Assembly (NCBI RefSeq): GCF_023205095.1 | Contig: NZ_CP046242.1 | Coordinates: 2,903,001-2,967,000, forward strand | Length of the DNA: 64,000 nucleotides | Source of the DNA: Bizionia sp. M204 | Lineage (GTDB): Bacteria; Bacteroidota; Bacteroidia; Flavobacteriales; Flavobacteriaceae | Reading direction: 5' to 3' | In this document: positions 52,447-62,099 of the stretch, piece by piece | How the letters are laid out: each line of letters starts with the position of its first letter | How positions within the stretch are numbered: the first letter of the stretch is position 1 | Translations under genes and position numbers: made by a program | Notes under the pieces: generated by a model | What the model was told of the DNA's origin: nothing | The model's input: only the letters and a program-made list of their open reading frames with translations | Database searches by the model: none

Positions 52447-55400
52447 TTAAAATTCTTTTATAGCAATGCCATCATTTATATAGATAAGTATTTTTTTAGT
52501 GACTTGAAAGTTCATAACCTTTAAAATAGATTCATAGCTTTCTAATTGCTGAATATGAGTTGGTAGTTCCTTTCCTGCTTTATAATCTATTATTACAGCA
52601 TCTTTATTATTTTGAATCACCAATCGGTCTGGTCTTAAAATGCCGCCATCATTAGAAATAATATCACGCTCATTATAAACTGTTATGTTTTCATTCTTAT
52701 AATAAGGTGCCAGTTTTGGATGATTAATAATTTGTAATACCGTTTCCTTTAAAATAGGTTCTTGTGTTTGATTAATGGTGCCATTTTCTAAAAAAGATTG
52801 CAATACATAATCTACATCAGCTTCCGTTTTAATTTCTGCCATAATATCATGAATCAGGTTTCCTTTTTCAATAGCTTTTTCTTGAATGGTATCCCATAAA
52901 CTTGCCGAACGCGTAATAATTTTAATATTGTGTGCTTCTTTTGGTGTTGATATAAAACTATTCCGAATAATTGTTGACGGCTCTTTAGTCTTGGTTTTGG
53001 ATTCCTTTTTTTGATTTCCAAATTGATAGCGTAATTGCCTGTTTTCCCATGTACCTATTTGTTGCAAATAGCTAATTAAAAAGCCAGCATAACTTTTTTG
53101 GTTGACATCTCCTTTGGCATTGATATCCAATTTTGAAATTACGTATAATTGCTCAACAGGTCTGGTAAGGGCTACATATAAAATATTAATATTATCGAGT
53201 TCTAATTCGGATTGATGCCTATTAAAAATCTGCTTTCCAGCATCACCAAAATTTTCAAAAGCTTTACTGTAATTTAATAGGGTGTGACTAAAACCATTAA
53301 AGGTTTCTGGATTAATAGGAAACCACTCTTGAGGTGTAATTTCTCGATATATATCCAAATCCGCAAAAGGGAATATAACCACTGGAAATTCGAGGCCTTT
53401 AGATTTGTGAACCGTCATGATCTGAATAGCCTGATAACCTTCAGGCGTTACAATACTTAATTTCTCGTTTTTAGAGTCGAAATAATGCAAAAAGCTACCA
53501 ATATCCGCTAGTTGTTTTTCGGAAAATTCTAAAACCACATCCATATAATATTGAATAAATGCATCCGAATGTTTTACTAATTTAAATTGGCGAATAATGG
53601 TTTCTACCAAATCATAAAATGACAGCTGAATCAATTCATTATAATCAATAAAAAAGTCTAGCGACTCCAATTGCTTGAACAAGGCCGATACATGAAAAGG
53701 AATATGGGCTTTTAAAAAGCTATGTTTATCTTCAATGGCACATAAATGGGCAATATGTAGCAGAATTTCAGCTTTGGTTTCTTGATTTTCAGGCTGTAAA
53801 AGTAAGCGTAACACGTTGTTGACAAACTGCACATTTTGCGAGCTATTTAATAATAAAGTTTCAGACGACATGATGTTCAAGCCTTGTTCACTTAAATAAT
53901 TAGCTATGGCAATACCCTCTTTTTTCTTTCGGACCAAGACGCAAATATCGGCTTCCTGATACCCGTTTTCCAAACAGGATTTAATGGTGTTATATACTTC
54001 TTCGGAATAAGCTAAAGCTTTATCATCTACATCATTTAAATCCAAAAACTCTAATTGCACATAACCAGTCTCCTCTTTTCTTGTAAGCTGATTAGCCATT
54101 TGATATAAACCACTATGATCTGGATGACTAAAAATAGTGTCAGATAAATAGTTAAAGAAACCATTGTTGAAATTGATAATTTCTTGAAAGCTTCTAAAAT
54201 TTGATTCTAACGGAATTATTTTAGGTTCTAAATGGAAAGGGTTTTCTGTTTGGTTATATAAGTTGATAAACTGTTCGGCTTTTCCACCACGCCATCTGTA
54301 AATAGCTTGTTTAGCATCGCCTACCAACATCATGCTTCCTGGTTGTGATGCTATGGCATTATCCAATAAGGGCGTTAAATTTTGCCATTGTAATTCAGAT
54401 GTGTCTTGAAACTCATCAATAAAATAATGCTTGAACTTTTCGCCAATTCGTTCATAAATAAAAGGGGTTGGTTGGTTTTTTATTTCCTGACTAATTAAGC
54501 CATTAAACTCGGAAATAAGCATCACATTTTGTTCCTCTTTAATAAGTTGAAGTTCGGTATTTATAGCGCTTAAAACGGATAGTGGTGTTAGGTTTCTATA
54601 TATAGCTTTTAACAGTTTGAAATTTAATACGGCCGTTTTGGTGGTAATAAAAAACTCGGCTAATTGCGGTTGGACGCTTTCAATAATTGCCGCAGTGTTT
54701 GCATCAGTTTTGGATTTTGGGTAAATCGTGCTGCCTTCTACTAATTCGGTAGGCCATTTTACGGTATCTACATTTTGATTAAAATCGCCGTCCGATACCT
54801 TTTTGAAATAATTAGGAATAGACCCGCGTGAGAAATTTTCATATACCAATCCATTATCGGCTATGAAATCTAGCGCTTGCGCTGCGCTATTCATACTTAA
54901 TTGTTCTGTTTTTTTAATTTCCTCACGTAGTGTGTTTTTTAAAGCTTTAAAATCGTCTAACGTTTTGTCTTGAAGATTTTCAATAAACGGTCTGTCGTTC
55001 TCATTAACTAGCAATTTTGAAATGGCATAAAAATCTCTGGATACGTCCCAACTTTTATCATCATCGGCCTTTTCAATAGCAAAATCGACCAAGGTTTTGG
55101 TTAAGCGCTTATCAGTTCCGGCTTTGGAAATTAATCGGTCTACTGCTTCATTTAATAGGGTTTCAACATCTAAAGCGACTTCAAAATTTAAAGGTAATTT
55201 TAAATCGTGGGCAAAAGTTCTGATAATCTTGTGTGTAAAACCATCTATCGTGGATATATCAAAAGCCGCGTAATTATGCATAATAGCATCAAGAATCTTA
55301 TGGCTTTTGGCGGTTAAATCATCTGCAGACAAATTTAAATCGCGACAAAGTTCATCAAACATGGGATTTGATTGTGTGGATATATCTTCTGAAGAAAAAT

Positions 55401-55593
55401 TTTTTAAAGCATCTATTATTCGTGTTTTCATTTCGCCAGCTGCTTTATTGGTAAAGGTAATAGCGAGAATGTTTTTAAAAGCCAGCATACTAGAAGCTTG
55501 TAATAAAATAGTTAAATAGGCTTTAACTAAAGTATAAGTTTTACCACTTCCAGCTGAAGCATTATAAATAAGAAACGGATGGTTGGCCGGCAT
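52447..55593 (-). CDS. AddA/RexA-like UvrD-family helicase-nuclease
   Basis: 1048 residues. Walker A is in [14 protein letters not shown], motif II is [11 protein letters not shown], and motif VI is [14 protein letters not shown]. The C-terminal nuclease domain shows [12 protein letters not shown] and [22 protein letters not shown] (PD-(D/E)XK). This is the helicase-nuclease subunit of an AddAB-like enzyme; its partner is at 46928-49687. AddAB unwinds and resects double-strand ends for RecA loading and degrades foreign linear DNA. It starts divergently from sod across 128 bases. Confidence 0.86.
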   Translation of the reverse strand: MPANHPFLIYNASAGSGKTYTLVKAYLTILLQASSMLAFKNILAITFTNKAAGEMKTRIIDALKNFSSEDISTQSNPMFDELCRDLNLSADDLTAKSHKILDAIMHNYAAFDISTIDGFTHKIIRTFAHDLKLPLNFEVALDVETLLNEAVDRLISKAGTDKRLTKTLVDFAIEKADDDKSWDVSRDFYAISKLLVNENDRPFIENLQDKTLDDFKALKNTLREEIKKTEQLSMNSAAQALDFIADNGLVYENFSRGSIPNYFKKVSDGDFNQNVDTVKWPTELVEGSTIYPKSKTDANTAAIIESVQPQLAEFFITTKTAVLNFKLLKAIYRNLTPLSVLSAINTELQLIKEEQNVMLISEFNGLISQEIKNQPTPFIYERIGEKFKHYFIDEFQDTSELQWQNLTPLLDNAIASQPGSMMLVGDAKQAIYRWRGGKAEQFINLYNQTENPFHLEPKIIPLESNFRSFQEIINFNNGFFNYLSDTIFSHPDHSGLYQMANQLTRKEETGYVQLEFLDLNDVDDKALAYSEEVYNTIKSCLENGYQEADICVLVRKKKEGIAIANYLSEQGLNIMSSETLLLNSSQNVQFVNNVLRLLLQPENQETKAEILLHIAHLCAIEDKHSFLKAHIPFHVSALFKQLESLDFFIDYNELIQLSFYDLVETIIRQFKLVKHSDAFIQYYMDVVLEFSEKQLADIGSFLHYFDSKNEKLSIVTPEGYQAIQIMTVHKSKGLEFPVVIFPFADLDIYREITPQEWFPINPETFNGFSHTLLNYSKAFENFGDAGKQIFNRHQSELELDNINILYVALTRPVEQLYVISKLDINAKGDVNQKSYAGFLISYLQQIGTWENRQLRYQFGNQKKESKTKTKEPSTIIRNSFISTPKEAHNIKIITRSASLWDTIQEKAIEKGNLIHDIMAEIKTEADVDYVLQSFLENGTINQTQEPILKETVLQIINHPKLAPYYKNENITVYNERDIISNDGGILRPDRLVIQNNKDAVIIDYKAGKELPTHIQQLESYESILKVMNFQVTKKILIYINDGIAIKEF

Positions 55594-55676
55594 AAGGAAT
55601 TTGAAATTTTATACAATATAAAAACTATCGATGAGTTGATAGGTATTTATTATTTTTAATTGATAGCGATATTCCG

Positions 55677-55684
55677 TAAATTTG
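55677..55684 (+). promoter_or_regulatory. Putative -7 element of sod
   Basis: TAAATTTG at 55677-55684 matches TAnnTTTG, 37 bases before the ATG at 55722. No TTTG lies at the ideal -33 distance (nearest TTG at 55660-55662, spacer 14). Confidence 0.35.
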
Positions 55685-55721
55685 AGAGAATTAAATTATT
55701 AACACTAAAAACAGATATATT

Positions 55722-56330
55722 ATGGCTTTCGAATTACCGAAATTAAAATATGCTTATGATGCGTTAGAGCCGCACATAGATGCACGCACAATGGAAATAC
55801 ATCACTCAAAGCACCATGCTGGTTATACTTCAAAATTAAATGATGCTATAAAAGGTACGGATTTAGAGGGAAAAACAATAGATAATATCCTTATTAATTT
55901 GGATATGGATAACAAAGCGGTTAGAAATAATGGCGGTGGATTTTATAACCACTCCTTATTTTGGGACGTAATGAATCCAGAAGGAAAAGGCCGTTTGTCT
56001 GGCGACCTAAAAGATGCTATTGAAGCAGCTTATGGAAACATGGAAGAATTTAAAACAAAATTTAGTAATGCCGCAGCAACACAGTTTGGTTCTGGATGGG
56101 CTTGGCTATGTGTTCATAAAGGTGGTAAAGTTGAAATTTGCTCGACACCAAATCAAGATAACCCACTAATGCCAGGTGTTGGTTGTGGTGGAACACCAAT
56201 TTTAGGATTGGATGTTTGGGAACATGCATATTACTTAAATTACCAAAACAGACGTCCTGATTATATTGATGCATTTTTTAATGTAATCAATTGGAATGAA
56301 GTTGAAAGACGTTATGCTGAGGCAAAATAA
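55722..56330 (+). CDS. Superoxide dismutase (Mn-type by signature)
   Basis: 202 residues of the Fe/Mn SOD family. The metal ligands are His27 ([10 protein letters not shown]), His77 (YNHSLFW), Asp164 and His168 (DVWEHAYY). The Gly-Gly-Gly before the second His and Gln145 in [10 protein letters not shown] are the MnSOD-type pair; FeSODs carry Gln at the earlier site. It converts superoxide to oxygen and peroxide in the cytosol. A clear terminator follows. Mn preference is from sequence only and cambialistic activity is possible. Confidence 0.95.
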   Translation: MAFELPKLKYAYDALEPHIDARTMEIHHSKHHAGYTSKLNDAIKGTDLEGKTIDNILINLDMDNKAVRNNGGGFYNHSLFWDVMNPEGKGRLSGDLKDAIEAAYGNMEEFKTKFSNAAATQFGSGWAWLCVHKGGKVEICSTPNQDNPLMPGVGCGGTPILGLDVWEHAYYLNYQNRRPDYIDAFFNVINWNEVERRYAEAK

Positions 56331-56354
56331 GGCGTAAAACGTTTAATTATATGG

Positions 56355-56386
56355 AAAGCAAATCTGAAAGGGTTTGCTTTTTTTTT
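56355..56386 (+). terminator. Intrinsic terminator after sod
   Basis: A 10-bp stem AAAGCAAATC (56355-56364) with GGTTTGCTTT (56371-56380), one wobble pair, a 6-base loop and a T-run to 56386, 25 bases after the stop. Confidence 0.85.
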
Positions 56387-56408
56387 GAACATGAAAGTAT
56401 TGAAAATG

Positions 56409-56481
56409 AAAAAAGGCGAACAGATGTTCACCTTTTTTGCCCCAAATCTACCATAAACTTAACCTACTTATGTTATGGTGA
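56409..56481 (-). repeat. Two-hairpin element, copy 1
   Basis: A 73-base unit about 96 percent identical to copy 2. Read on the minus strand it folds into a hairpin (ACCATAAC with GTT-Y-ATGGT, one bulge, 13-base loop), a linker AGATTTGGGGC, and a terminator-like hairpin GGTGAAC/GTTCGCC ending in T-run. The minus orientation is favoured because the central pair is U-G there but a C/A mismatch on the plus strand. It lies between the sod terminator and the second copy. Confidence 0.6.
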
Positions 56482-56734
56482 AACAAATAAACGGCACTTA
56501 TTTTCCACTAAAAAAAAAACTAGACAAACGACTTATAAACTGGGACAAACGAATATTTAAGCTTTAAAATCTATTTTTTTTAATTATAAAGCTGAAGTTT
56601 GTAAGTCCTTGAAAATGAATGGTAAAATCAATTAATATGCTATAATTGAGAAGTAAGAGCAACTTGCTCGCTGATTAAGGGTAGAATTCAATAATAATGA
56701 AAATGGTTTCAATTTTAGGTGTTTATTAAAAATA

Positions 56735-56808
56735 AAAAAAGGCGAACAGAAGTTCACCTTTTTTTGCCCCAAATCTACCATGAACTTAACCTACTTATGT
56801 TATGGTGA
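56735..56808 (-). repeat. Two-hairpin element, copy 2 (downstream of purF)
   Basis: A 74-base unit that differs from copy 1 by one loop base, one bulge base and one T in a run; both substitutions fall outside paired positions. It begins 107 bases after the purF stop on the same strand, so its 3' hairpin with T-run may be the purF terminator. The interval between copies (56482-56734) has no reading frame or structure that I recognise. Confidence 0.6.
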
Positions 56809-56914
56809 TTCTAAAGTATATTATTTTTAAGCTTAAAAACTATTAATCCGATGAAATGCTAATAAACTCGATAAAAAGCAATATTATACAGGTAATTAGC
56901 ACATATTCAATGTG

Positions 56915-58813
56915 TTAATACGCACGATCTTTGTTTCCTTCAAAGAAGTTAATAAAGGCACGATTTACAACACGATTACCTCCTGCTGTTGGATAATTGC
57001 CCGTAAAGTACCAATCGCCTAAATTTTTAGGACACGCTTTATGTAAATTTTCTATGGGCTGGAATATGGCAACAACTTCCGCGTTAATGTTTTCATTAGA
57101 TATTAATTGGGCTATTTTATCCGAAATGGCATCAGCTGAAAATTGTGAATACAAATCTTTTACAAAATTCCGAACATCTTTATCTTCCAATTCAACTTGG
57201 GCCTTACATTTGTCGTAAACCTCTTGTATTAAATGGTATTTGTTGTTTTCTTCCAATAATTCTAACATGGCTCTGAAGGCAATTAAATCTTCCAAACGTG
57301 CCATATCTATACCATAACAATCGGGATATCTAATTTGTGGTGCAGATGAAACGACTATAATCTTTTTAGGATGTAAGCGATCCATCATTTTTATAATACT
57401 TTTCTTTAATGTGGTACCACGAACAATACTATCGTCAATAATTACCAAATTATCGGTTGGTTTAATGACTCCATAGGTTACATCATAAACGTGAGCTACT
57501 AAATCGTCGCGACTACTATCTTCCGTAATAAAGGTTCTTAACTTAACATCCTTTATGGCTATTTTTTCAATACGTGGTCGTTCAGATAAAATATTAGTAA
57601 CAACTTCAGCGCTTAATTTGCCATTACCATCTAAAATAGCTTGCGTTTTTTTCTTGTTTAAATGTTCCTCAACTGTTTCTATCATTCCAAAGAAAGACGT
57701 TTCCGCAGTATTAGGGATATATGAAAACACAGTATTCTTGGTGTCGTTATCAATGGCTTCTAAAACCTTAGGCATTAAAAATTTACCCAAGTTTTTTCGT
57801 TCTTGATAAATTTCAGCATCACTACCACGCGAAAAATAAATACGTTCAAATGAACAGGCTTTGCGCTCCAAAGGTTCCAGTATTTTTTTAATTGCAACTT
57901 CACCAGATTTTTTGGTAATAATGGCATGTCCAGGTTCTAGCTCCTTAACATCATCAAAATCCACATTGAAAACAGTCTGAATAACAGGGCGTTCAGAAGC
58001 TACTACAACTACTTCATCATCCTTATAGTAATAAACTGGTCTTATTCCTGCTGGATCGCGAAGAACAAAGGAATCTCCATGTCCTAATAATCCAGCCATA
58101 GCATAACCACCATCCCAATCTTTAGCCGATTTTTTTAGGATTTTAGCAACATTTAAACGCTCAGCAATTAATGGTGAGCATTCATGCTTGTTATATCCTT
58201 CTTTTTTTAATTTTCTGTATATTTTGGAAACAGCATCATCTAAGAAGTGACCTATTTTTTCCATAATAGTAACGGTATCTGCCATCTCTTTAGGATGCTG
58301 ACCTATACGCACCAAACCATCAAAAAGCTCATTAACATTGGTCATGTTAAAGTTTCCAGCAACAATCAGGTTTCTATGCATCCAGTTGTTTTGGCGTAAA
58401 AATGGATGGACACTCTCAACACTATTTTTACCAAATGTTCCGTAACGCACATGTCCTAAAAGTACTTCACCTATATATGGAATGTGTTTTTTTTGAAGTT
58501 CCACATTATCAACATATTCCGGGTTTTCGGTAAGCTCCTTATTAATGCGTTCATTTATTTGTGCAAAAATGTCCTGAATAGGTTGTTGTGCAATGGAGCG
58601 GACACGACTAATGTAGCGTTCGCCAGGTTGCGTATCTAATTTAATACTAGCAAAACCAGCACCATCTTGTCCTCGGTTGTGCTGTTTTTCCATTAACAAA
58701 TACATTTTATTAACACCATAAAAGGCGCTACCGTATTTTTCTTTATAGAATTCCAGTGGTTTTAGTAAGCGAATTTGTGCAATACCACATTCATGTTTTA
58801 AAGCGTCACTCAT
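56915..58813 (-). CDS. Amidophosphoribosyltransferase-like protein (long Bacteroidota form)
   Basis: 632 residues, longer than the usual 470-510 of PurF. The Ntn glutaminase domain starts after a short leader with Cys9 (HECGIAQIRLL), and the RGQDGAGF, GHVRYGTFGKNS and GNFNMTNVNELF blocks follow. The phosphoribosyltransferase domain has NLVIIDDSIVRGTTLKKSI, the PRPP loop. It transfers ammonia from glutamine to PRPP, the first step of purine synthesis; the insertions relative to PurF make the exact role less certain. Cys9 would need removal of an 8-residue propeptide to become N-terminal. It follows the PfkB kinase gene, separated by a hairpin. Confidence 0.82.
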   Translation of the reverse strand: MSDALKHECGIAQIRLLKPLEFYKEKYGSAFYGVNKMYLLMEKQHNRGQDGAGFASIKLDTQPGERYISRVRSIAQQPIQDIFAQINERINKELTENPEYVDNVELQKKHIPYIGEVLLGHVRYGTFGKNSVESVHPFLRQNNWMHRNLIVAGNFNMTNVNELFDGLVRIGQHPKEMADTVTIMEKIGHFLDDAVSKIYRKLKKEGYNKHECSPLIAERLNVAKILKKSAKDWDGGYAMAGLLGHGDSFVLRDPAGIRPVYYYKDDEVVVVASERPVIQTVFNVDFDDVKELEPGHAIITKKSGEVAIKKILEPLERKACSFERIYFSRGSDAEIYQERKNLGKFLMPKVLEAIDNDTKNTVFSYIPNTAETSFFGMIETVEEHLNKKKTQAILDGNGKLSAEVVTNILSERPRIEKIAIKDVKLRTFITEDSSRDDLVAHVYDVTYGVIKPTDNLVIIDDSIVRGTTLKKSIIKMMDRLHPKKIIVVSSAPQIRYPDCYGIDMARLEDLIAFRAMLELLEENNKYHLIQEVYDKCKAQVELEDKDVRNFVKDLYSQFSADAISDKIAQLISNENINAEVVAIFQPIENLHKACPKNLGDWYFTGNYPTAGGNRVVNRAFINFFEGNKDRAY

Positions 58814-58851
58814 TGTTGTGTTGTGTTGTAGTGTGTACTATTATGTAAATT

Positions 58852-58880
58852 AAAAACGCGCTCAATTTATGAGCGCGTTT
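58852..58880 (-). terminator. Hairpin terminator after the PurF-like leader / PfkB spacing region
   Basis: A 10-bp GC-containing stem AAACGCGCTC (58854-58863) with GAGCGCGTTT (58871-58880) and a 7-base loop; a short A-run at 58852-58856 is the U-tract on the minus strand. It lies just after the PfkB stop (58884) and before the PurF-like start (58813), so it terminates or attenuates transcription between them. Confidence 0.75.
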
Positions 58881-58883
58881 GTA

Positions 58884-59810
58884 TTATGTTAATTCAATAT
58901 CGAATTGTGTTAAACTCTTAAACTGTTGCAAGCGTTGGTGAACTTCGTTACTTTTTAAATTCACCATGCGTTCTGTGCCAAATTTCTCGACACAAAAGGA
59001 GGCTAATGTAGACCCATAGATCACGGCATTCTTCATGTTGTCAAACGAAACATCATCAGATTTTGCTAAATAACCTGCAAAACCACCAGCAAATGTATCT
59101 CCAGCACCTGTAGGATCAAAAACTTCTTCTAATGGTAAAGCTGGGGCGTAGAATACTTTATCATTATGAAACAATAATGCACCATGTTCACCTTTCTTAA
59201 TCACCACATATTTTGGTCCCATATCATGAATTTTTCTAGCCGCAACAACTAACGAATATTCGCCAGTAAGTTGTCTTGCTTCTTCATCATTAATGGTAAT
59301 TACATCTACCTTTTTAATTACGTTTAGCAAATCGTCTAATGCACAATCCATCCAGAAATTCATGGTGTCTAAAATCACCAATTCTGGCTTGTTTTCCATT
59401 TGTTCTAAAACGCTTAATTGCACTAAAGGATGTAGGTTTCCAAGCATCACAATTTTGGCATCACGATAATTGGTTGGAACTACTGGTTGGAAATCTGCTA
59501 ATACATTCAGCTCTGTTGCCAAGGTGTCACGCGTGTTCATATCATTATGATATTTACCACTCCAGAAAAATGTTTTGCCTTCCTTTACAATTTCAACACC
59601 TGAAATATCAACGTTTCTTTCTGATAATAAATTTAAATATTCCTGTGGAAAATCGCCACCAACAACTGAAACAGCTGCTGCATCCACATTAAATTGCGAA
59701 GCGGCAAGTCCAATATATGTAGCTGCGCCTCCTAAAATTTTATCAGTTTTTCCAAAAGGTGTTTCAATAGCATCAAAAGCTACGGTTCCTACAATTACTA
59801 ATTTACTCAT
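58884..59810 (-). CDS. PfkB-family sugar/nucleoside kinase
   Basis: 308 residues of the ribokinase/PfkB fold. The N-terminal GTVAFDAIETPFGKTDKILGGAATYIGLA and the C-terminal DPTGAGDTFAGGFAGYL signature, with the catalytic Asp, are intact. The substrate (sugar, nucleoside or aminoimidazole riboside) cannot be read. Its position directly upstream of the PurF-like gene suggests purine or nucleoside metabolism (inference). Confidence 0.9.
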   Translation of the reverse strand: MSKLVIVGTVAFDAIETPFGKTDKILGGAATYIGLAASQFNVDAAAVSVVGGDFPQEYLNLLSERNVDISGVEIVKEGKTFFWSGKYHNDMNTRDTLATELNVLADFQPVVPTNYRDAKIVMLGNLHPLVQLSVLEQMENKPELVILDTMNFWMDCALDDLLNVIKKVDVITINDEEARQLTGEYSLVVAARKIHDMGPKYVVIKKGEHGALLFHNDKVFYAPALPLEEVFDPTGAGDTFAGGFAGYLAKSDDVSFDNMKNAVIYGSTLASFCVEKFGTERMVNLKSNEVHQRLQQFKSLTQFDIELT

Positions 59811-60137
59811 AAAAAGGTTTGAAAATTTGGTGCAAAGATACGGTTTTTAGTTACTAAATTCCGAATTAATTTTATCAGTGCATTTATGGTTGGTGTTTGA
59901 GGTCTGATTGTTTTTTTAGATTTGGTTAACAGGCTTGCAGGTGTTAGATGAACACAATAATACTTATTAAGCATACTGTAAAGTTTTATTTAAGTATGCT
60001 ATAACCCAACGGTTTATTTATGTGTTTGATTTTTAGTTTTTTACTCTTTTTTTCAGTGTAAAGTTCTATTTTCTTTGGATTTTTTTGACATTTAATTTTT
60101 ATTTTTGCGGCCGAAATTAATTTTAACCCCAAATTTT
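59811..60137. other. Intergenic region upstream of the decayed secreted-protein gene
   Basis: About 330 AT-rich bases with no credible gene. It contains TATTTTTG at about 60099-60106, with a TTTG roughly 22 bases upstream, in position to serve as the promoter of the decayed gene at 60138. Confidence 0.4.
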
Positions 60138-60499
60138 ATGACCAAAAAGTACTTTTCTATTCTATGATATTTTAAGGCTTGTCACTACAGTACTTGGACA
60201 AAACTATGGAACCATCTCAAACGGCTCCATTTCTTACAGTCTTGGCAAGTATATAACACTTAAAATGATGATCAGCAAAGCTTTATTCTAGTATTATATT
60301 AAACAATATGCTATTTCTGAAACGTTAATCACACCTGAAGCAATAGATGTTTCTTTAAAGTGACAGGTTTGTTTAAACCCAACTTTTGGTGTTTAAGATT
60401 TTTCAATGTCAATTAACATACCAATCGGGTTTACGTTTTAGTGAAGATTATAAAAACGCTATGCCTTTGTTAGCAGCAAAAAATAATTACTCAACTTAA
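60138..60499 (+). pseudogene. Decayed gene for a small secreted protein
   Basis: ATG at 60138 gives MTKKYFSIL then a stop. After a frame change the sequence continues as a signal-peptide end and mature start, LRLVTTVLGQNYGTISNG, and further sense stretches appear in shifting frames (SETLITPEAIDVSLK; FSEDYKNAMPLLAAKNNYS at the end), each closed by stops. The start, hydrophobic core and Ala/Gly-Gln cleavage pattern resemble the neighbouring secreted proteins. No intact frame remains. It lies 11 bases before an intact T9SS gene. Confidence 0.55.
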
Positions 60500-60510
60500 T
60501 TGAAAAAAAA

Positions 60511-61263
60511 ATGAAAAAAAATTACTTATCCATTAAAACAACCTTAGTTCTAGCTTTCACGTTTTTATTACAAAATTTAACAGCACAGTGTGTTGTAAGC
60601 AATAACCCTCAATTTGCATTCCCTTGGGAAAGTACCGCAAATTGGTCTATAGGTCAAGGCTTTACTGCAGAGTGTAGTGGTGCTTTAGAGTACGTTCAAT
60701 TCCTTGCCGGTACAACTGGTACAATATCAGCTGGTACGCTTAAAGTATATAGTGGTAATACGGTTAGTGGAACACCTATTTATACGCAAGCGTATCCTGA
60801 AATAACCATTAGTCAAGCAAACGACCCTATTAGAATAAATGTTACTGGCAACGTAAATGTAACTCAAGGCAACCAATATACTTTTGAATTTACCATAGAT
60901 ACAGGTATGAGTATTGTTGCTGATTTTACTAATGGATATTCTGGAGGTAATACTTTCCGGGATGGAGCTAGTTTATCTTTAACCGATGCCAAATTTTCAG
61001 TTTCAATTTCAGAAGATACATTAGGTCTTGATGCGTTTAGTGTTTCCAATAGTATAAAAGTATTACCAAATCCCGCTTCCGAATATATTAAAGTTTCAGG
61101 CTTAAAAAATATAGCAACATATAGTATTTATAATGCATTAGGTTCAAAAATCACTCATGGTAAAACTTCTGATAATGAGGCTATTGATATTAAAAGCTTC
61201 GCCAATGGTTTGTACTTTTTAAAATTAGAAAATGGTAACACCGTAAAATTTATTAAAGATTAA
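60511..61263 (+). CDS. Small secreted beta-sandwich protein with T9SS type A sorting domain
   Basis: 250 residues. A signal peptide (about 1-25, ending LTAQ) is followed by a beta-rich domain (about 28-165) of unknown family, with two Cys (QCVVSN, AECSGAL) that may form a disulfide. The last 75 residues are a T9SS type A domain (IKVLPNPASEYIKVS to TVKFIKD). It is expected at the surface or in the medium. Its ATG follows a decayed gene, and it may use that gene's promoter. Confidence 0.82.
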   Translation: MKKNYLSIKTTLVLAFTFLLQNLTAQCVVSNNPQFAFPWESTANWSIGQGFTAECSGALEYVQFLAGTTGTISAGTLKVYSGNTVSGTPIYTQAYPEITISQANDPIRINVTGNVNVTQGNQYTFEFTIDTGMSIVADFTNGYSGGNTFRDGASLSLTDAKFSVSISEDTLGLDAFSVSNSIKVLPNPASEYIKVSGLKNIATYSIYNALGSKITHGKTSDNEAIDIKSFANGLYFLKLENGNTVKFIKD

Positions 61264-61297
61264 ACAACTCAATGTTTTTGCTAACACAGGCATCAAG

Positions 61298-61331
61298 AAC
61301 GCTGTATCTTTTAAAAGATATAGCGTTTTTT
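61298..61331. terminator. Bidirectional terminator between the T9SS gene and RNase H gene
   Basis: A 15-position inverted repeat (61298-61312 with 61313-61327) with one wobble, followed by a T-run to 61331. It lies 35 bases after the T9SS stop; the convergent RNase H stop is at its right edge. Confidence 0.75.
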
Positions 61332-61974
61332 ATTTCCTGCCAAAATCTGCAGGAATTTCTCCCCAAGCTTTGGTTTCCCATTTTACAATGGTTGTGGTGT
61401 ACGTGTTTTCATTTAGCCATTTTACGCCACGGTCTACCAATTCAAAAAGTTTAGCGTTTTTTTCATTTCGTGGTAATTTGGTATTGCAGGTTTTTTTGCG
61501 CACCCAACTCATAGCTATTTTAGAATCGGTGTACAAAATGCGGTCGCTATTATGTTGCTTTAAAAAGGCTAATCCGTGAACAAGCGCTAAAAATTCGCCA
61601 ATATTATTAGTTCCTTCGGGAAAAGGACCTTGAATAAATAATTGTTTTTTAGATTTAGTGTCTACACCTCTATATTCCATAATACCTGGATTTCCAGACG
61701 ATGCCGCATCAACAGCTATTGAATTGTAATTAGGTTGTCCTATTTTTTTAAGCTGGACTTCAGATAATTCACTTTTAAATCCTTTCTTCTTGCCAATAAA
61801 ATCTTTGTAATTACTGTTTAAAGCTTTTTTGGCCGCATCAAAAGTGTCAAAAGATTTATAAACTGCACCTTGGTAATCCTTAACCTGCGCTTTACAGTCG
61901 TTCCAAGTTTCAAAAACACCAGTTTTATGACCTTTCCAAACGGTATAATATTTTTTCTTCTTCTTTTTGGACAC
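61330..61974 (-). CDS. rnhA: Ribonuclease H with N-terminal viroplasmin-like domain
   Basis: 214 residues. The N-terminus (about 8-60, KYYTVWKGHKTGVFETWNDCKAQV) is the viroplasmin/RNase H1 N-terminal domain that binds RNA-DNA hybrids. The catalytic RNase H domain follows, with Asp in VDAASSGNPG, Glu in NNIGEFLALVHG, Asp in YTDSKIAMSW and a C-terminal Asp in IPADFGRK. It degrades RNA in RNA-DNA hybrids. The start is GTG at 61974; no ATG exists nearby that would keep the N-terminal domain whole. Confidence 0.92.
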   Translation of the reverse strand: MSKKKKKKYYTVWKGHKTGVFETWNDCKAQVKDYQGAVYKSFDTFDAAKKALNSNYKDFIGKKKGFKSELSEVQLKKIGQPNYNSIAVDAASSGNPGIMEYRGVDTKSKKQLFIQGPFPEGTNNIGEFLALVHGLAFLKQHNSDRILYTDSKIAMSWVRKKTCNTKLPRNEKNAKLFELVDRGVKWLNENTYTTTIVKWETKAWGEIPADFGRK

Positions 61975-62099
61975 GAATTATGCGGTTTAGTTTAAAATAG
62001 TATTGGTGTTTTGCTTGGTCATTCAGAGCAATAGCGATGAATCTCTTTTATTCCATATTCTATAGAGATTCTTAAGTCGTACCTCCTTCTGAATGCCAT

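Noticed and set aside
56351-56560. Plus-strand 69-codon frame after sod
   Set aside because: It runs through the sod terminator and copy 1 of the two-hairpin element, so it is not a gene.
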